Source: Bacteroidales bacterium UBA3843 (GTDB lineage Bacteria > Bacteroidota > Bacteroidia > Bacteroidales > Paludibacteraceae). Taken from it: DNA of 64,000 bases. Below the pieces are notes generated by a model, which had not been told where the DNA came from, did no database searches, and saw nothing but the letters and a program-made list of their open reading frames with translations. The stretch spans positions 76,050 through 140,049 of the forward strand of contig DGHR01000014.1 in the NCBI GenBank assembly GCA_002392745.1. Direction: 5' to 3'. Numbering within the stretch: position 1 is the stretch's first letter; each line of letters begins with the position of its first letter. Positions 7,630 to 16,897 of this stretch are shown here, piece after piece. A program made the position numbers and the translations under genes.

Positions 7630-8688
7630 TTAATCTTCTGACCCGTCAAAAGGTAATGTCGGCAAAGTGAACTTATCAAAGTCGGATTGGTAAAGTTGGT
7701 CTTGCACAACGCGGTATTTCTCAAACTCCGTTTCGGCTTTAATCTGTGCCAATTCAGCGGAGATTTTTCCGTTATCCTGCAATATGTCTTTGTCCCATAG
7801 TTTGAGGAAACGGTTTAATCTGTCTTCCCAATCCGCCATCGTCATTGGGATATGCCGGATTGCCTGCATTTCGGCAAAGTCAAGATAGGCAGACACGATA
7901 CGCGCCAATTGCTGCAATTCGTCTTCCGTGAGATAGTTTTTCGCGACAACCACGTCATAACGATGTATTTTCCCGTTCGGTGCACCTTCCCATGATGTCA
8001 GCCCCATGTGCTCTTTCTCGGCATCGGCACGCTCATAAATCAGTTCTGCCGCAGTGTGCTGATGAACCGAATAGTGCATCTTGTTCTGTACGGCAGCAAA
8101 GAAGCGCTGGGTAGCAGCAGCCGTCGGGTCATAGTCAATACTGGTGGCGTATATGTCAGTTATTTTCTGATAGAAACGACGTTCGGAGAGGCGTATCTCA
8201 CGCACTTTCTCCAATTGTTTCTCAAAGTAATCTTTGGTGAGAATAGTACCGCCATTTTTCAATCGCTCGGAATCCATCACCCACCCTTGAATCGTATAGT
8301 CTTTCACTATGGCATTGGCCCATTTGCGGAACTGCACAGCACGCTCGTTATTTACCTTAAAGCCTACGGCTATAATCATTTGCAGGCTATAATGTTTCAC
8401 CTCACGCGTCACTTGTCGGGTGCCTTCGGTTTGAACTATCCGAAAATTACGGATAGTTGCCCCCTCTTCCAATTCGTGGTCGTTATATACCTTTTGAATA
8501 TGGTCATTTATTGTGCGCACATCAACACCATATAATTCCGCCATCAGGCGTTGGGTCAGCCAGATGTTTTCGTCTTCGTAGCGCAATTCTACGCTTTGCG
8601 GTTGGTCGCCGATGGCACTAACAAAAGTGAGATATTCAGCAGCCGAACTGCGAATGGTTATTTCCTTTGATGATTTTTTCTTAGCCAT
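7630..8688 (-). CDS. rhuM: RhuM family protein (virulence_RhuM)
   Basis: 352 aa. The N-terminal third is the RhuM core: LRYEDENIWLTQRLMAELYGVDVRTINDHIQKVYNDHELEEGATIRNF, then VKHYSLQMIIAVGFKVNNERAVQFRKWANAIVKDYTIQGWVMD. The C-terminal part carries QNKMHYSVHQHTAAELIYERADAEKEHMGLTSW and a long helix. RhuM proteins look like DNA-binding (KilA/Bro-like) proteins fused to a Fic/Doc-like helical domain and are often found in restriction or defence islands; their biochemical role is not established. It is the last gene of the six-gene accessory series, 103 bp after the DUF2075 gene, with no promoter seen in the gap. Confidence 0.88.
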   Translation of the reverse strand: MAKKKSSKEITIRSSAAEYLTFVSAIGDQPQSVELRYEDENIWLTQRLMAELYGVDVRTINDHIQKVYNDHELEEGATIRNFRIVQTEGTRQVTREVKHYSLQMIIAVGFKVNNERAVQFRKWANAIVKDYTIQGWVMDSERLKNGGTILTKDYFEKQLEKVREIRLSERRFYQKITDIYATSIDYDPTAAATQRFFAAVQNKMHYSVHQHTAAELIYERADAEKEHMGLTSWEGAPNGKIHRYDVVVAKNYLTEDELQQLARIVSAYLDFAEMQAIRHIPMTMADWEDRLNRFLKLWDKDILQDNGKISAELAQIKAETEFEKYRVVQDQLYQSDFDKFTLPTLPFDGSED

Positions 8689-8791
8689 GTGTTATTCGTT
8701 GTGTTTAACGTTGAAGGATTTGTGTTTTTTTACCCCTCCATATATAAGTCAAAAAAGACCTGAAATCTATCACCTTAAAAGCAACTTTTTT

Positions 8792-10846
8792 TCAATTTTC
8801 TTCTTCTATACCCAAACTTTTCAAATAGTTGTATGTGCTATCATAATATTCTGGCAATCGGGTGTGGTCGTCGGGTGAGCCTTTGGGGACACAGATTATC
8901 ATGCCTTGGCGTGCACGTGTAAGAAGGACGCGGTAGGCGTTAATAAGATATGCTTGGCGGTCTGATTTCTTGATATTATTCCACTTATTACCACCGTTGA
9001 ATTCGAAGAAATTCCATCCGTTTGGCGTATAGCGCAAATCACCATCCCAAACCACGCAAGTCCAATCCAACTCTAAACCCTGCACATCAAACTCTGAGGC
9101 AGCATCTTCCAAGAAAAGTGACGAACGCACGTCGTTGATATCATCCAAGAACCAATGCACCGTGTCTGGCTTGCAGCGGACATCAATCGCCAGCGGTTTA
9201 AGGCGATAGGCTTTAGAGGAAACCAACAGCCCGTAACGCTCGTTTCCTCGTGCGTGGGTACGCAGCCATTCTTTGGCCTTGTTCAGATCACGCGTTAAGG
9301 CAATCGGGTAGCGGTCAGCGATGTCTGCATATATCTTGCGGACGTTTTCTGCGTCTCCGTCGAGCAGGTAATGCACCATATTGGACAAACTCTCTGCACG
9401 GAACGAACGCATCGAAACCGCCAGATGCAGGTCGTCAGAAAAAGTCTTATTGGGGTTATTCTCCAGAAGTTCAGATACCTTTCCCTCTGCGTATTCTTTA
9501 GCGGTGAGTTGCGAGGATATATAAACTTTCCAATTGGGGAAGGTCTCATTGAGCGCACGTATCCATTCACCTATACCGGCTTCACCTGTGTTGATTTCCT
9601 GACCGCCACCAACGAGGCAAACAATAACCGCCCAATCGGGTCTCTGATCCAAAGACCAAATGAGGAACTCACCTTCCGACATGGGGAAGTTTGCGAAACC
9701 TTTCTTACGGCTCAGCCAATTCGCGATGTGTTCTTTATCCCATGAACGTTGTGCTTCATCGAAAATAGCGATATTTTCCACCTCTCCGTAACCGGCTTCT
9801 TGGTCTTTTAATTCCTTTGTAGGGTCAATCTCCAGAGTGCCATTCACCACCTTTACTTTGTTGAGCATATTATCGCGGTAGCGGTGGATGATTTGGATGA
9901 AACGCTTTACTTCGCGCTCCGCCTCTTTCTTTGTGATTTTATTGCCTTTCTCTTTCTCCTGCGCTTGTTTGTCACGCGTCAGGGCTTCTGTCAGCACTTG
10001 CACTAAAGGTCCGTTCCCTGAGAGATAAACAGCTAAGTCTTGTTTCTCCTGTTGTACGGCTACATTCAACCCCACTAAAGTCTTACCTGCACCCGGAACG
10101 CCTGTGACGAAACAGATACTCTTACCTCCGCGGGCTTTGGTGTCGCGGATGACTTGGCGTACATAGCGCGTGGTGGTCTCTAACTGGGCGCCTTCCGCTT
10201 CGCTTTTGGTGATGTTCTCTACGCTATGATTGAGATAAAGCGACCGTGCGGCCTCTATGATAGTGGGTGTCGGGGCATAACGGCTACGAGACCAATCTTC
10301 CAAGGAAACGGCATAGTGTTTCGGTTCTAATGATTGCGATAATACCAACTCAAAGACATCCTTCAAGTGTGCCGCATTGGTTAGCAGAGGCTCGTAGATA
10401 CCATCGTCGTAGTGCGAGGGTTGGCAGAGAGTAGAAAAGGCTGTTTCTTCGGTTGCAACCAAAATAGGGATGATACATCTGTCGGCGCTTCCTTGGTGGA
10501 AATTCTTTAGGTCTAAGGCATAGTCGAGCACCTGATCTACGTCTTGGTGCTTGAATTCTTCTTCACCGGCTTTGAATTCCACTACGAAAACACGTTCACG
10601 AAGAAGAACCACCACATCAATGCGTTTGCCTAAACGCGGAATGGTATATTCGAAGATGATTTGTGCGGGCTCGTTGGAATAGGGCGCAAGCAAGTTCTTC
10701 ATAATGGTTATTTCTTGCTCCCAAGCGAACTTCTGCGTAGAGGCGGTGTCCATCTCATCCGCGCGCGACATTTTGCCGAAGATGGAGTTAGTATCTTCCG
10801 CAACGAATGTTGCTATGTTTGCTTGGTAGAAATAACGGTTTGTCAT
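8792..10846 (-). CDS. DUF2075 P-loop helicase with PD-(D/E)xK-like N-terminus
   Basis: 684 aa. Residues 50-130 resemble a PD-(D/E)xK nuclease core: E66, D77 in RIDVVV, and E90-x-K92 in VVEFKAG. The DUF2075 (Schlafen-like/SF1) ATPase follows: Walker A GVPGAGKT at 249-256, Walker B IAIFDEAQRSW, then SMRSFRAESLSNMVHYLLDG, VQGLELDWTCVVWDGDL and the C-terminal helicase motif NAYRVLLTRARQGMIICVP. Both halves look intact. Proteins of this type occur in R-M and abortive-infection islands and may be nuclease-helicase effectors. The start follows a 56-bp gap holding two copies of AATAAGTACCTC. It is probably co-transcribed with the receiver gene. Confidence 0.87.
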   Translation of the reverse strand: MTNRYFYQANIATFVAEDTNSIFGKMSRADEMDTASTQKFAWEQEITIMKNLLAPYSNEPAQIIFEYTIPRLGKRIDVVVLLRERVFVVEFKAGEEEFKHQDVDQVLDYALDLKNFHQGSADRCIIPILVATEETAFSTLCQPSHYDDGIYEPLLTNAAHLKDVFELVLSQSLEPKHYAVSLEDWSRSRYAPTPTIIEAARSLYLNHSVENITKSEAEGAQLETTTRYVRQVIRDTKARGGKSICFVTGVPGAGKTLVGLNVAVQQEKQDLAVYLSGNGPLVQVLTEALTRDKQAQEKEKGNKITKKEAEREVKRFIQIIHRYRDNMLNKVKVVNGTLEIDPTKELKDQEAGYGEVENIAIFDEAQRSWDKEHIANWLSRKKGFANFPMSEGEFLIWSLDQRPDWAVIVCLVGGGQEINTGEAGIGEWIRALNETFPNWKVYISSQLTAKEYAEGKVSELLENNPNKTFSDDLHLAVSMRSFRAESLSNMVHYLLDGDAENVRKIYADIADRYPIALTRDLNKAKEWLRTHARGNERYGLLVSSKAYRLKPLAIDVRCKPDTVHWFLDDINDVRSSLFLEDAASEFDVQGLELDWTCVVWDGDLRYTPNGWNFFEFNGGNKWNNIKKSDRQAYLINAYRVLLTRARQGMIICVPKGSPDDHTRLPEYYDSTYNYLKSLGIEEEN

Positions 10847-10869
10847 AGTATATGTTTTTTGTTATCTCG

Positions 10870-10894
10870 GAGGTACTTATTAGAGGTACTTATT
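10870..10894. repeat. Two direct repeats before the DUF2075 gene
   Basis: GAGGTACTTATT occurs at 10870-10881 and 10883-10894 (plus strand), with a period of 13 bp, in the 56-bp gap between the receiver gene and the DUF2075 gene. It could be a protein site or a translational element; nothing more can be said. Confidence 0.4.
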
Positions 10895-10902
10895 TTATTA
10901 AT

Positions 10903-12054
10903 TTATCTAAAAATAGCTTCATTAGGAATACTTGGGATCCCCTGTCTTTGCAGATATGCTGCATATTGTTGCTGAATTTTACTAATATATGGAGGAAGTA
11001 GGCGTCCAATACGATATATTTTTATATTATTCCATTTATCAATGCTTAATTTGCGATAACTAATCTTCATTATCTTCCCTTGAATGAATGCAACATAACT
11101 GCAATTTTTCTTTTCTATGAATTCTCCATTTACAAATGGTATGTTTTCGTCACTTTCTTGTTTGTTAATGTTACTTTCATCAATGAATGCTCCTTTCAAT
11201 AAATATAAATCTTTTTGTTCACGTATGATATCACAATCAGGACGAATATTTATATAATATGTATTTTCTTTTAGATATACGTCACCGGCGAAAGGATAAT
11301 CAGGTAACTTGTCATTAGAAATAAAACGTTCACATTCTAGTATATTACGTAAATCTTCTTTTGTTATTTTTCCTATAGTTTCTTGAGATAATATATCATC
11401 ATCTAGTTTGATTAGATTTATGCGGTAAGACAAATTGTTTTGTAATAAATTTAACAAGTCATAATCTTTATCTCCTCCGTCGTTGTCGATGTTCTCTTTT
11501 AGAATTTGAGGCCAAGCAGGATGAGCATCAGTCAAGGACCAGATCATTTCTGTTTTTGCTTCGCGGTTAACTTTTTCCCATTCCTTCAATAGATATGCAG
11601 GTGGTGTTTTCTTTAACCAATCAGTTATTTCAGCAAACAACTTATCTGCAGTATCTACTTCGTTTTTCTTTTTGATAAAAATAGGATCTTTCGCTATGTT
11701 AATGTTATGAGTTTCAAGGGCGACTTCAATATCATGAATATTTTCATCACTAAAAATAAAAACAGGAACATAGCAAACATTACGCAATTCTTTCAAAAAT
11801 GCAATGTTGTCATTTATTGTGGCTTCAGGTATAATATCTGTCCCGCTTAAATTCCAATCTAATATAAGAAAACTAATAGAATGAAATTGCTTTATTAGTT
11901 CATCTGGTAATTCCTGATATTCCAACAAAGGGATATGATTTTCCTTTAGTGATGCTATTATCTTTTGAATACCATTTGGCGTTCTTGTCTCTTCATTGAT
12001 TTTCTCATCAATGACTACTCCTATTCCAGAAAACAGTTCTTTTATATTAGTCAT
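10903..12054 (-). CDS. Response-regulator receiver protein with unknown C-terminal domain
   Basis: 383 aa. Residues 10-145 are a receiver domain: acid pair D16-E17 (GVVIDEKI), phospho-acceptor D66 in FLILDWNLSGTD, switch Ser102 in VPVFIFSDE, and the conserved Lys near 128 (DPIFIKKK). All catalytic positions are therefore present. The remaining 240 residues are Asn/Asp/Ile-rich, contain YYINIRPDCDIIREQKDLYLLKG and match no output domain that I know, and there is no HTH. The gene overlaps the upstream kinase-type gene by 8 bp, a typical translationally coupled kinase-receiver pair. It is strongly AT-rich compared with the flanking housekeeping genes, suggesting transfer. It likely passes a phosphorylation signal to another gene product of the operon. 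Confidence 0.8.
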   Translation of the reverse strand: MTNIKELFSGIGVVIDEKINEETRTPNGIQKIIASLKENHIPLLEYQELPDELIKQFHSISFLILDWNLSGTDIIPEATINDNIAFLKELRNVCYVPVFIFSDENIHDIEVALETHNINIAKDPIFIKKKNEVDTADKLFAEITDWLKKTPPAYLLKEWEKVNREAKTEMIWSLTDAHPAWPQILKENIDNDGGDKDYDLLNLLQNNLSYRINLIKLDDDILSQETIGKITKEDLRNILECERFISNDKLPDYPFAGDVYLKENTYYINIRPDCDIIREQKDLYLLKGAFIDESNINKQESDENIPFVNGEFIEKKNCSYVAFIQGKIMKISYRKLSIDKWNNIKIYRIGRLLPPYISKIQQQYAAYLQRQGIPSIPNEAIFR

Positions 12055-14308
12055 TTTCGTCAGATTTTACAAAGTTAATAACAAAATTTGCTCCGGGAAG
12101 TACTTTCTCTGAATCTATTTCAGCCAGAGAGATAGAATACCCCATTCTTTGCAACAATTGGCGTGCAATATATAATCCTAAACCACGTCCGTCTTCTTTG
12201 CCGGAATAGAAAGCCTCAAAAATAAATGGTTTATCGTCATCTCTAATGCCAGGACCGTTATCTGAAAATATTACTTGCTGATTGTTTCCGTCCAAAGTAA
12301 TAGTAATTTTCTTTTCTGCCATATCAGGCATTCCCAACCAATAGATAGCATTGTCAAACAAGTTTATCAGCAACTGTAATATTACCGCATCAGTACATTT
12401 TGCGATGATTGGGGAGCCTATCTTAACAACATTATAATTGATGTTTTCTCGTTTTAATGTGCGACTATATATTTTCTCAACTTTTTCCAATAAGTCGGTA
12501 AAGCGAATGTTGCGCCGCCTTTGTTTGGACGACTTAAATAGTAGTTGAATGTCTCCCATTCGGTCTCTAACAAACGAGAAAATGCCACGAATAGAGTGTA
12601 ACTCGCTTTCTATTTGTTCGTCTGATAAAATCCCTCCATCAATATCTTCTACGAGTTGGTCTATAGCATCAATGCCTTTGTTTAACATCATAGACATATC
12701 ATGAGAGGCTGTTTCGACGGATAAACCGACAGCTGCCAAATCTTCGGTACTGTCCAATCTGTTTTCGTAGAATGCTTGCTCGGTTTTATATGATGCCATT
12801 AATTCCTTACAGATGGCTTCAGCGGCGCTATTTCCCTTGATTGCTTCCTGTAGAGAAACAAACTTATTTTCAACAACGCGGAGTTTTGCATTTTTTTGTT
12901 CTTTTTGCTGTTTGACTCTTTCTTGATATTGTTTATACGGATGTTGTCGTATAAATAGCAAGAAAGAGTGTATCAAATCTATAAATTCCTGAGTGGCTTT
13001 TCCTTCTTCTATAAGACCTTCTCGATTCGTTTTGTCTTTTAATCTTGGGTTGCCGTGTTTCGAAATATCAACAAAACCGACTACTTGATCATTGCTTAAA
13101 TAATCTCCTGTACGACCGATACCACGTTGTTTGTCGATTTGTAACCAATCGTTGTCTGGATTGCCATACGGTGCCACACGGATACCATCTCTGTACAAAT
13201 ATATTCTATGTTTTTTAATTCGTTCTTTTTCTGTTTTATCTAAATAGTAAGGCGTTTCTTTGTCCGCTACGAAATCAAATACAAAAAAATTAAATTTAAA
13301 ATCTCCACACGTAGTCTTTTTTATGATAGGATTGCCAAATAAGTCCGTATTACCCATAAACCTCTTTTTGAAATAACCTAATCCGGCTATTTGTGAGTCA
13401 TGTAATGATAAACGGTACGGTATGTCATTTAGTTTATAAGAAAATACACCTTCTTTTTCATTGTAATAACCATCAGTAATTTTGAATACAGCTGAATATT
13501 TCAATAAGTCTGCTAATTTTTCAATCGCTGTTTTGGAAAAAATCCGTCGTTCTCCATTAAATTCAAAACCGACCTCTATTGGGGCCTGGCTTTTTTTCTG
13601 TATGATTTTATCAAATATAGACTCTAATTTTTGTGATTCTTCTCCAACTTCGTCTATTTTCTTCTCAGACCAAGAACCTTTCAAATTGGTTATCTCTATT
13701 CTTGTGCCATGATTATTGTCATTATCGAATTGTTGGCTGTTTACTATAACGGTTCTGTCAATTATTGATTGAGGCTCTCTTTCTGTTACAGTAATTTTTA
13801 TATCGTCAATATACAATTCTTCTTGTTTTCCTTCTTTTGTAAGAAAATCATCGTCATACAACGATAAATCATAATTTACAAAGTACTCTTTGTCGCTTCC
13901 TTCTGGACGAGTTATTATTTTAATATCCCTGCCTAATTTTAATATAGCAAAACGTCCAATACCCTTTTCCCCTTGAATTATTCTCTTCTTTTTAGGAGTT
14001 CTACGGATCTCATTGTCTTTCGATTTTTTGTTAGGAGTTGCAGGATTCATCCAGCTATGTTCGATTGTATTCAAATCCATTCCGCAACCATTGTCCTCGA
14101 TGATGATTTTAGACAATGAAGTTAACTTGAATTCGTCTTGGTCTTTATCAATTTCAAAGTTCTCAAAACTTATCTTTACCCAATCCGCATCCGCATCATA
14201 CGCATTTTTTATTAACTCCGCTAATGCAATCTGCTCATTAGTTATTAATTGTTCGCCTAACATAGTAAGCAAACGCGCATAAGGACGTATATTAAATGAG
14301 TGTTCCAT
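12047..14308 (-). CDS. Dual GHKL ATPase: Hsp90/MORC-like N-terminus plus histidine kinase C-terminus
   Basis: 753 aa with two Bergerat-fold ATPases. The N-terminal one (about 15-240) shows ELIKNAYDADAD (N35), IIEDNGCGM (72-77) and GEKGIGRFA (113-121), as in Hsp90/MutL/MORC proteins. The middle (250-450) is like their transducer region (YLYRDGIRVAPYGNPDNDWLQID, KDKTNREGL). A coiled coil at about 450-520 leads to an H-box-like helix, ETASHDMSMM, with H536. A histidine kinase catalytic domain follows: N box LLINLFDNAIYW (646-657), G1 DNGPGI (683-688), G2 GRGLGLYIAR (707-716). It lies 5 bp after the methyltransferase gene and overlaps the receiver gene by 8 bp. I infer a sensor whose first ATPase domain gates the kinase. 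Confidence 0.85.
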   Translation of the reverse strand: MEHSFNIRPYARLLTMLGEQLITNEQIALAELIKNAYDADADWVKISFENFEIDKDQDEFKLTSLSKIIIEDNGCGMDLNTIEHSWMNPATPNKKSKDNEIRRTPKKKRIIQGEKGIGRFAILKLGRDIKIITRPEGSDKEYFVNYDLSLYDDDFLTKEGKQEELYIDDIKITVTEREPQSIIDRTVIVNSQQFDNDNNHGTRIEITNLKGSWSEKKIDEVGEESQKLESIFDKIIQKKSQAPIEVGFEFNGERRIFSKTAIEKLADLLKYSAVFKITDGYYNEKEGVFSYKLNDIPYRLSLHDSQIAGLGYFKKRFMGNTDLFGNPIIKKTTCGDFKFNFFVFDFVADKETPYYLDKTEKERIKKHRIYLYRDGIRVAPYGNPDNDWLQIDKQRGIGRTGDYLSNDQVVGFVDISKHGNPRLKDKTNREGLIEEGKATQEFIDLIHSFLLFIRQHPYKQYQERVKQQKEQKNAKLRVVENKFVSLQEAIKGNSAAEAICKELMASYKTEQAFYENRLDSTEDLAAVGLSVETASHDMSMMLNKGIDAIDQLVEDIDGGILSDEQIESELHSIRGIFSFVRDRMGDIQLLFKSSKQRRRNIRFTDLLEKVEKIYSRTLKRENINYNVVKIGSPIIAKCTDAVILQLLINLFDNAIYWLGMPDMAEKKITITLDGNNQQVIFSDNGPGIRDDDKPFIFEAFYSGKEDGRGLGLYIARQLLQRMGYSISLAEIDSEKVLPGANFVINFVKSDEND

Positions 14309-14313
14309 GTTAA

Positions 14314-15600
14314 TTATTTTTGCATGATAATGATATATTCATTCGGGTACACTTTTTTACAATCTTTGTTGTCAAGAGTTGTAAAACGTCCCGTGTTTTT
14401 GTCCCGCAGAGTGGGCATGAGTTTATAAGGGATATTGCGTTTGATTATTTTTTCCTCTTTAAGCCCTGCGCCTCGGAGGAAGTCGAAAAACACTTGGGCG
14501 GATTTAATCTGCACTTCTTTGATCGTAGTATTTCCGATAACGACACAAGCGTAACCGCCATCTTTTAAGATACGTGCCATTTCTTCTGCAACTTGATTCA
14601 AGTCGTTGAAATATGTCGCTACATTTCGAGCTATAAGATGGCTTTTTTCGTCAAGAGCTTTGATGATTTCTGTAGCCAGTTTGCTGCCAGACACCTCCAA
14701 TGAGGTCTTACCTGAGTAGGAAGTGCCTATGAATTTCTGGCGGAATTTTGCCAAGTCATCAAAAAGCTCCATCCAATAGCCGGTTAGTTGGTGAATATCT
14801 GCGTACTCATAAGATGTTACATAAGGCGGAGATGTGATGATTGTATCAATAGAGGCATCTTCAATTCCTGTGCGACGCGCATCGCCCTCGATAATTCTAC
14901 ACGGTACATCAAAGAAATTGTGCGTTTGCAGATGCTCGTAGAACAGTTTGTTACTCTGCATCATTTGTTGGCAGTGTTGCTCAAAAGCTCCAAAAGGCTC
15001 CACATCGGGTTTTATCTTGTCAACTTGAGGTTTTGTGCTGGATTGTAGCCATCTTGAGCAGTTCTTCAGGATATGCGAGATGGCTACAAGGAAGAACTCT
15101 CTTATTTTATCATCGGTTTCCTCATTTGCACATTGATATAGAAAAGCTACTTTGTATTTCTGTTCAGGCTTAAACCAATAATCAATCCGTTTGTGTGTCG
15201 GCATGTCGATAAATGCCTTGGAATCGTAGTTTGCGAATTTTGCGATAAAAGCATTATATTCAGTTTCCAATTTAATTGGATCAATAGGGGTGGTTTTGAC
15301 ACGAGTAATCAAAGTGGCTACAGGATTTATGTCCGTGCCGATAGACGCGTAGCCATGTGCTTTAGCCTCTACTAATGTAGTTCCACAACCTGCAAACAAA
15401 TCGGCAATCATACCACCTTCTTCTGGGGGGTATAAATCAATTAATTTCTCCACTACATTAGGAAGAAATTTGGCTGGGTAGCGATGGTAACCGTGTGTCC
15501 ATTTATTTGTGGAACGGTCTTGGTTAAACGCCCATGACGGACTAACTTTTATTTTGTCAAAATCTCTTTTGCGCATATGCATATATTTTTGTAATAACAA
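14314..15600 (-). CDS. DNA methyltransferase (amino-MTase, TSPPY type)
   Basis: 428 aa. The AdoMet pocket comes first: HRYPAKFLPNVV (motif X-like) and DLFAGCGTTLVEA (67-79, motif I) with GTDINP. The catalytic motif IV TSPPY (256-260) comes about 190 residues later. The sequence TSPPY points to N4-cytosine or N6-adenine methylation. The order I...IV with a long insert between them, which may hold the target recognition domain, is the permuted one instead of the common IV-TRD-X-I order. The start may be the Met at 15600, 15582 or 15576. It is 145 bp after the DUF1016 nuclease gene and 5 bp before the dual-ATPase gene. No classical restriction endonuclease is next to it; the DUF1016 and DUF2075 proteins are the possible nucleases. 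Confidence 0.87.
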   Translation of the reverse strand: MLLQKYMHMRKRDFDKIKVSPSWAFNQDRSTNKWTHGYHRYPAKFLPNVVEKLIDLYPPEEGGMIADLFAGCGTTLVEAKAHGYASIGTDINPVATLITRVKTTPIDPIKLETEYNAFIAKFANYDSKAFIDMPTHKRIDYWFKPEQKYKVAFLYQCANEETDDKIREFFLVAISHILKNCSRWLQSSTKPQVDKIKPDVEPFGAFEQHCQQMMQSNKLFYEHLQTHNFFDVPCRIIEGDARRTGIEDASIDTIITSPPYVTSYEYADIHQLTGYWMELFDDLAKFRQKFIGTSYSGKTSLEVSGSKLATEIIKALDEKSHLIARNVATYFNDLNQVAEEMARILKDGGYACVVIGNTTIKEVQIKSAQVFFDFLRGAGLKEEKIIKRNIPYKLMPTLRDKNTGRFTTLDNKDCKKVYPNEYIIIMQK

Positions 15601-15745
15601 ATGCTCTTTTTTGTGTGTACAACCTTGCGAAAGGGGCTTTCAATCGCTCGGATGGGGGTTTCGTGTCTCGGTCTTCTCTCGGTCATCTCTTGCTCATCGG
15701 TCGGTGGAAGGTGGCATAGCAACCTTACCAAGTAGCCACGCTTAA

Positions 15746-16810
15746 TTATTCAGGATATTGTCTGTGTTCCTCTTTGAATGTAGCAATCTCAGCAGCAATC
15801 GCTTCTTGCAATTCTTGCTTCGGGATGATTAACTGGTAGTCCGCGACACCAATAGGTTTACCCATATCTTCCAATGTTAGAGATACCTCTACATTGTCCT
15901 TCTCCGCGCACAGAATAATACCGATTGAGCGGTTCTCGTCTTCTCCTTTCTCTAAACGGTCAAGAAGCGACAGATAAGCATTCATCTTACCGGCATATTC
16001 CGGAAGGAACTCACCGATCTTCAAATCGATAGCCACCAAACATCGCAACTTGCGATGGAAAAAGAGCATATCCACCTTGTATTCCTTGCCATTATATTCC
16101 AGCATATGCTGATTGCCGATGAATGTAAATCCATCCCCCAGTTCCAGAAGGAAGAGTTTGATCTTCTCAACCAAACGTGCTTCCAATTCCAACTCCAATA
16201 TAGGAGAAGTCACCCCTAAGAACCCAAGGTTGTATGTGCCGCGGAAAACCTCGTTGGCGTATTTGGCTTGTTCTGCCGGTAGAGTTGAGGCAAAGTTGTT
16301 CTCCATTGAGACCAACGGCTGACTCTCGTGCATTTTTAATTTGAGAGCATTCAGCAGCAATTCGCGGCTCCATCCTTTTGCTACAGATTCTTGAGCATAA
16401 AACAACGTGGCACTATCGCTTAAATCTTTATTAAGAATCAATAAGTTATGTGACCATGGCAAAAGTGCTACGGTCTGTAGCAGTTTAGAGTCGCTATCTT
16501 TATATCGGGTATAGAAGGCCTTCATGTTCCATAATTGACGAGGCGACATACCCATTTGGGGATAGCGTTCCTTCAAATCGGCAGATAGTTTCTTAACAAT
16601 TTGGCTGCCGTGCTTGCTTTCTAATTTTCTATCATAGAGCAATTTTCCTATCTCCCAATATGTATCATTTGAGGTAGCCGCCACCTGACGAGCCAAACGA
16701 AACCGAGCACTTTCAATTACTGCTACGGCTTGTAGCAGTAATTCCTTATACTCGTCTGATTTGAACGGCGTGTCTAATTGTTGAGTACTTATTTGCTCTA
16801 TATCTGCCAT
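15746..16810 (-). CDS. DUF1016 / YhcG-type PD-(D/E)xK nuclease
   Basis: 354 aa. Residues 20-165 form the DUF1016_N helical domain (NDTYWEIGKLLYDRKLESKHGSQIVKKLSADLKERYPQMGMSPRQLWNMKAFY, a very typical stretch). The C-terminal half is a PD-(D/E)xK nuclease: LEARLVEKIKLFLLELGDGFTFIGNQ, YKVDMLFFHRKL with D247, and VAIDLKIGEF with D262 and K264. Members are found near R-M and mobile genes and are thought to be nucleases; a link to Holliday-junction-resolvase-like folds is known. It is the first gene of the accessory series, with a strong promoter 88 bp upstream (16898-16928). Confidence 0.9.
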   Translation of the reverse strand: MADIEQISTQQLDTPFKSDEYKELLLQAVAVIESARFRLARQVAATSNDTYWEIGKLLYDRKLESKHGSQIVKKLSADLKERYPQMGMSPRQLWNMKAFYTRYKDSDSKLLQTVALLPWSHNLLILNKDLSDSATLFYAQESVAKGWSRELLLNALKLKMHESQPLVSMENNFASTLPAEQAKYANEVFRGTYNLGFLGVTSPILELELEARLVEKIKLFLLELGDGFTFIGNQHMLEYNGKEYKVDMLFFHRKLRCLVAIDLKIGEFLPEYAGKMNAYLSLLDRLEKGEDENRSIGIILCAEKDNVEVSLTLEDMGKPIGVADYQLIIPKQELQEAIAAEIATFKEEHRQYPE

Positions 16811-16897
16811 GGTTTTTATTGTCGGTTGATCGTGTCACGGAGGGTGGTAATTTTGACAACAATGTTGACACAATTCCCTATTTTACAATTTCGCCTG

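Noticed and set aside
15549..15731. 60-aa minus-strand frame between the methyltransferase and DUF1016 genes
   Set aside because: It overlaps the methyltransferase start in another frame, has no family features, and lacks a promoter or start signal. The gap is more likely an untranslated spacer.
7630..16810. Classical type I or type III restriction-modification system
   Set aside because: No HsdR, HsdS or Res subunit is present; the methyltransferase is single-chain, and the DUF2075 protein is not a type I/III motor.
4949..16810. Integrated phage, IS or ICE carrying the accessory genes
   Set aside because: No integrase, transposase, relaxase or capsid gene and no flanking direct repeats were found; transfer is suggested only by base composition and gene content.
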